In this document: positions 60,196 to 64,000 of the stretch, piece by piece
How positions within the stretch are numbered: the first letter of the stretch is position 1
Layout: each line of letters starts with the position of its first letter
Assembly (NCBI RefSeq): GCF_032854445.1
Contig: NC_088300.1
Span: forward strand, 48,026,984-48,090,983
Reading direction: 5' to 3'
Length of the DNA stretch: 64,000 nt
Source: Liolophura sinensis
Lineage: Eukaryota; Mollusca; Polyplacophora; Chitonida; Chitonidae
The notes under the pieces: generated by a model
What the model was told of the DNA's origin: nothing
Database searches by the model: none
Seen by the model: only the letters and a program-made list of their open reading frames with translations
Made by a program: the position numbers and the translations under genes

Positions 60196-60609
60196 CTATA
60201 CTAAGAATCCAAAATAAGCCATTTTATAAAGACCTTTGAGATTTATCAGGCTGACAAGAGTCATGAAATTTACACCAGGCACTCTGTAAATTATGCAAAA
60301 AATCATTAGAAATATAAAGATTGTCGTGGGCAACGGTATATGAAAAATAGCCCGACGGTACAATATCGAGGCAATACCGTGTTGGGCAGGAACGTACTAT
60401 GCATTTAAGAAATCATTTACATTTTCTTAATTTTCTGTCTTAATGTCCATAAAATTCATATTTTACGGTCAGCTGACTGGATGTAAGAGGTGTTGTTCCC
60501 CCTTGATTAACTGATTAGGGGTACGGATTGTTCTCCAAGTGATACTGTGCTGACACTGTATGTTACAGACTTAGCATCATGACTCTTCTGATCCCTTCAA
60601 ACATATTCC

Positions 60610-60955
60610 GTCGAAGCTTGACTTTTTTGCGTTCCGTAGAGGTTTGACATGTTTCAAACAAGTTTTACCTATGTTCCCCAAAGTTTCACTTATGTTCCCC
60701 AAAGTTTCACTTATGTTCCCGGAAGGTTCTGATAACTTACATGTTTCGTGAAAAAATAATTTCCAAAAAGCTGGTTTGTTTTGACCAGTCTGATTTATGC
60801 TCCAAACAAGCGTAACTTCTACCTTTTCTTTCTTAAAAGCATAATTTTTGCCTTACAGAAGTTTGACTTCTTTACCCCAGAAGTTTGATATCTGTCACCT
60901 GGAAGTTTGACTTTCGCTCACTACATTTTTGAATTCTGTTCCCACCAGATTTATG
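60610..60955. repeat. Degenerate 21-bp minisatellite
   Basis: Three clean units (TATGTTCCCCAAAGTTTCACT at 60670, 60691 and 60712) sit inside a longer stretch where GAAGTTTGACTTCTGTTCCCC-like motifs recur irregularly to 60955. The clean units look like a recent re-expansion inside an older array. Confidence 0.75.
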
Positions 60956-62850
60956 ACTGAATACAATCAATAAGTGTTTGTTTTGACAAGATAATGTGAG
61001 TCAGTTTTTTTGGAAGTCTTTAATACTGAGGACAATATACTGAAAATATGTGGTGTTTTCATAAATGGATATTCCACAGATATGATGACATGGAAGAAAG
61101 CTTGACTGAGTGGAAATTGAGAACGAATACATGGTCGCTGAGACTCCTCTCTGCAATTATAACCCTCTATACGGGAGGTGACTAGATGCGAACGTGTACA
61201 TGTCTAGATAACAACACTGACAGACATCTATAAGGGCGTTTAAGTTGCCTCCATTGAGCATTTACATGACAAGTTAAAAGACAGTTACTCTGATAAATTT
61301 GATAAACCCGGTTTATCCTCACTGTCCTCACTTCTCTGGTTTTACTCTCTAGCTGTAACTTTTTAAATAATAATTTTAAATTTCAATTATATATATCCAA
61401 CGAAGATTTCAAAATGTTTGCAATACTTCATTCTCCTTGCGAAACTCAAGAGACCTACTTCTGTAAAATGACGACTGTGGAGTCATGAACCTGTCATATA
61501 TCATTAGGTTAACATGCATGAGCATGTTTTCTTGTTTGTTTGTTGTTGCTGTTTTTTTTTTTTAAATTTCTTTTATTGATTAGTTATCTCATCTTATTAT
61601 AATCATCTCATTATAATCTGAAACAAACCACATTCTTCATGAGAATAATCTCTGATGTAAACTACTCCGTAATCATGTTCCACTTTATGTTTAAATATTT
61701 ATGTAGTCAAAAGTTGACGAATTCCTCTGATACAACACATTTAGTACCAAGCAATCCACGCGCTGTGTTACATTGTGTGATGGCTACCGTGTTCAACAGC
61801 CAAGTTGCTGAGAACCCCAGCCCAATTCCATCACTCCTGTATGAAAAGCCACTGTACTACACTTGTCAAAGAGTTTGTTTTTAAGGTGAATATGATGAAT
61901 CCATTGATGTATATGGGGTTATCATAATAAAAATACAAAACAGACTGGCTTAGCCACCAGTGGTGTGCTGCATAACATTATAAAGCGCCATTCCCAGGTA
62001 CGATGTCAATAGCTCGAGCACAGTTCATGGGCTATCATTTCCACCTCTTGAACTTCCTGTTCTATACCTTATCGCTTTGTGGTAGCTCCCACTCAGATCC
62101 GCTAAGTAATATGAGATCTGACTGGTGTGTAGTATTCTTGTCAGCTATAGGTACCCGCAATATAGGTCTAGTATGATATACAATACATCAGTAGCCAGTC
62201 CCATTACATGTTTGTCACAGTGGTTAACTGCATATAAATAGGTGCCTGCAATGAGTGCTACACAGCCTAAATAGGATACATTTAACCAAAGGTTATCCAA
62301 GCAGACAAAATTCCAGGACAGTTTATATCTTGAGTTCGAAACTGTCTCTTCAGTCTTTGTTGACATAATCCTTCCCTCTTCTCGGAAATAAATGTATGCA
62401 AATAACTTACAACGCCCCATGCACAGAGCGAGGATTAAATCTTGTCAGCCGCGTAGCTTGTACATATAAACAGAGCACACCTTTACACATATACATGTAT
62501 ATACACAAAAGCTTCACAAAGCTAGCACTCGTATGTCAATTATCGAATGATATCTTTAGTCGTGCCGTTTAAAACCACGTTCATAAGGTATATTTCTAGC
62601 CTTGTGATGTTTCTTTTTTGCATATTTGTATTTTTATTCAGGTTTTAGTGTGTGTTCTACTTTTTAAGCAGCGTAAACAGGCATGGCCTAAGGCTCTAAA
62701 CCCCGGCACCAGTGAGTGATACTTGATTATATAGTCGCTGAAAAAATATAAAGAAATTTTAAAAATCAAGGATGCATAATCGACGAGGTAAGCACAAATT
62801 TGTAACACAGCAAACTGTTGTACGAGATAAGGCTGTACTGAACTGGGTCC
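60956..62850. other. Non-coding stretch, nothing supported
   Basis: Mostly AT-rich. The plus frame at 61639-61884 and the minus frame at 62145-62420 are not recognisable. CTCTCACCATAATG-type SINE motifs are absent. Confidence 0.35.
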
Positions 62851-63034
62851 ATGACGCGTGGGGAAAGCGTCGCCGGTGAACACATCCTCTTAAACGAGCT
62901 CGTTGATACGTATAATTGGACGTTGTACGATGCGTTGGAATATTTCCTTTTTCGTTTAATAGTGTCAAATGCGCTTTACATTATTTGGATTACACTTGGA
63001 TCTTTATATGGATTTGCTGCAGACTTAACGAGGT
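62851..63034 (+). CDS. Possible first coding exon of a membrane protein
   Basis: ATG at 62851 opens MTRGESVAGEHILLNELVDT and continues with YNWTLYDALEYFLFRLIVSN, ALYIIWITLGSLYGFAADLT. A polar, acidic N-terminus of about 30 residues is followed by one strongly hydrophobic segment. The frame reaches a good donor (ACGAG|GTAAAT) at 63034/63035 and would stop three bases later unspliced. Splicing to AAGTCACACAGTTCACGGGA at about 63285, after CTATTCTGACACACAG, would keep the frame open (RSHTVHGNSRRVIGRI and onwards) to 63464. I recognise no family. The composition and splice sites favour a real exon, but homology is needed. Confidence 0.38.
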
Positions 63035-63284
63035 AAATATGTCTAGATGCACATGTGTGTCGTTTTTATATGTAATATAATGGCTGATGGCATTATGATC
63101 TGAAGTTGTCTAGGCTCAGTTCCTCTTGGTATATATTTGTTCCCTTTGCTTTTATTTTAGCCCTTCAGTACTTTACACCCATGTAAAGGCATACGCCATA
63201 TGTCACATCATTTCTGTGGCTAAGTCAGGCAATATTTCTTAGTTTTCATTGCAGTTGTGAGTTCTATACATGTTTGCTGCTATT

Positions 63285-63464
63285 CTGACACACAGAAGTC
63301 ACACAGTTCACGGGAACAGTCGTCGTGTTATTGGTAGAATCCGTGCGTCAGTGACACTCGCGTCTGACAAACTGGTTTTCAACTGGCCCTTGGGTCCACG
63401 AGTGCTCATGCATGTTGATTTTAAATTCAAATTTTATGTGCATAATCGTGAACAAATTGTCTAA
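63285..63464 (+). CDS. Possible second exon joined to 62851-63034
   Basis: A 3' splice-site-like TTTGCTGCTATTCTGACACACAG (T/C-rich, then CAG) precedes a frame that includes SHTVHGNSRRVIGRIRASVT and LASDKLVFNWPLGPRVLMHV and ends with TAA at 63462-63464. The phase agrees with the donor at 63034. There is no recognisable domain. The junction is an inference from two moderate splice sites. Confidence 0.25.
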   Translation: MTHRSHTVHGNSRRVIGRIRASVTLASDKLVFNWPLGPRVLMHVDFKFKFYVHNREQIV

Positions 63465-63682
63465 CCCCGGATCTGATTCCCTAGAACATGAGGTTTTTTC
63501 AAAGATTTTTCGGATTCATTAGTTGGATGCCAAATCCGGAATCGCATATCTTGCGGAAAGGTATAAAACCCATTAATGATATACCAGACCCTTCATGTCT
63601 GATCTTCGTTACATGTCAGATTAATTTTACTGAATCTCTTGTATTCATGATACATGCGTGCTAGGGAAGCACAATAATAGGA

Positions 63683-63876
63683 GCATTTCACAAATGTGGT
63701 CGCCATGAGTTCAAGTCCAGCTCATGCTGTCTTCCTCTCCTGTCGTACGTGGGAAGATCTGTCACTCACTTAGGTGACGGTCGATGTTTTCCTCCCAAGC
63801 TTTGCTTGTTATGGTTTCTTCCCACCATAATGCAGGCAGCCGTCATATAGGTGAAATGTTCTTTAATAAGACGTGG
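63683..63876 (+). repeat. SINE family A, 5'-truncated
   Basis: GTCGCCATGAGTTCAAGTCC (B box), CTCTCCTGTCGTACGTGGGA, CCCACCATAATGCAGGCAGC and GTGAAATGTTCTTTAATAAG. It lacks the usual AATCAAATAAA tail because the next copy begins there. Confidence 0.85.
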
Positions 63877-64000
63877 GGCCTTCGTGACCGAGGTAGTTAG
63901 CACCCTAGCACGGCACAATGACCGAGCAGCCTCTCGCCAATGCGGCCGCTGTGAGTTCCTCTCCAACCGTACGTGGGAAGGTCTGCCAGCAATAATAATA
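63877..64000 (+). repeat. SINE family A, second copy in tandem, cut by the window edge
   Basis: GGGGCCTTCGTGACCGAGGT begins a new head directly after the preceding copy. It continues through CCAATGCGGCCGCTGTGAGT to CGTACGTGGGAAGGTCTGCC. About 25 bp after GAGTTC (the AAGTCCAGCTCATGCTGGCTT part) are missing. Confidence 0.85.

Overview
The window looks like gene-poor, AT-rich nuclear DNA from a lophotrochozoan invertebrate, most likely a mollusc. It has spliced-gene fragments, no bacterial-style operons, many tRNA-derived SINEs, long (TA)n tracts and several minisatellites. The species cannot be named from sequence alone; the mollusc call rests on SINE tails of a kind I associate with molluscan genomes.

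The only gene I recognise with confidence is cut by the left edge. Positions 1-366 on the minus strand encode an exon of a TMEM53-like (DUF829) alpha/beta-hydrolase-fold protein that carries its nucleophile-elbow motif. Weaker exon candidates lie at 17611-17712 (-), 23963-24158 (+), 41058-41121 (+) and 62851-63034 (+, possibly continued at 63285-63464). A broken Tc1/mariner-type transposase lies at about 20293-21095 (-).

The main structure is a compound satellite of about 6 kb (10150-16265). It passes through related monomers of 54, 36, 54, 43 and 48 bp and then returns to about 43 bp. The 36-bp unit is the 54-bp unit without an 18-bp block, and the 48-bp unit is the 43-bp unit plus about 5 bp. 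The 48-bp core (about 70 copies) has 240-bp and 624-bp higher-order duplications that are nearly identical. Because 54, 36 and 48 are multiples of three, the array holds very long open frames on both strands (up to 943 codons). I read these as a by-product of the repeat, not genes. A SINE has inserted at the right edge of the core.

The rest is a mosaic. SINE family A has about 15 copies, several with target-site duplications. SINE family B includes an intact copy with a 15-bp target-site duplication and a 30-bp 'stub' insertion. There are two or three further tRNA-headed families, a family of foldback MITEs (24.3, 25.4, 36.0 and 37.1 kb), and independent minisatellites with periods of 21, 22, 28, 35, 43, 47 and about 62 bp. 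Two of these (35 bp and 43 bp) show higher-order organisation. A near-perfect 70-bp inverted repeat flanks (TA)n at 22.8-23.0 kb.

Many intervals between these features show nothing I can support. No CRISPR array, rRNA gene or convincing functional tRNA gene was found.
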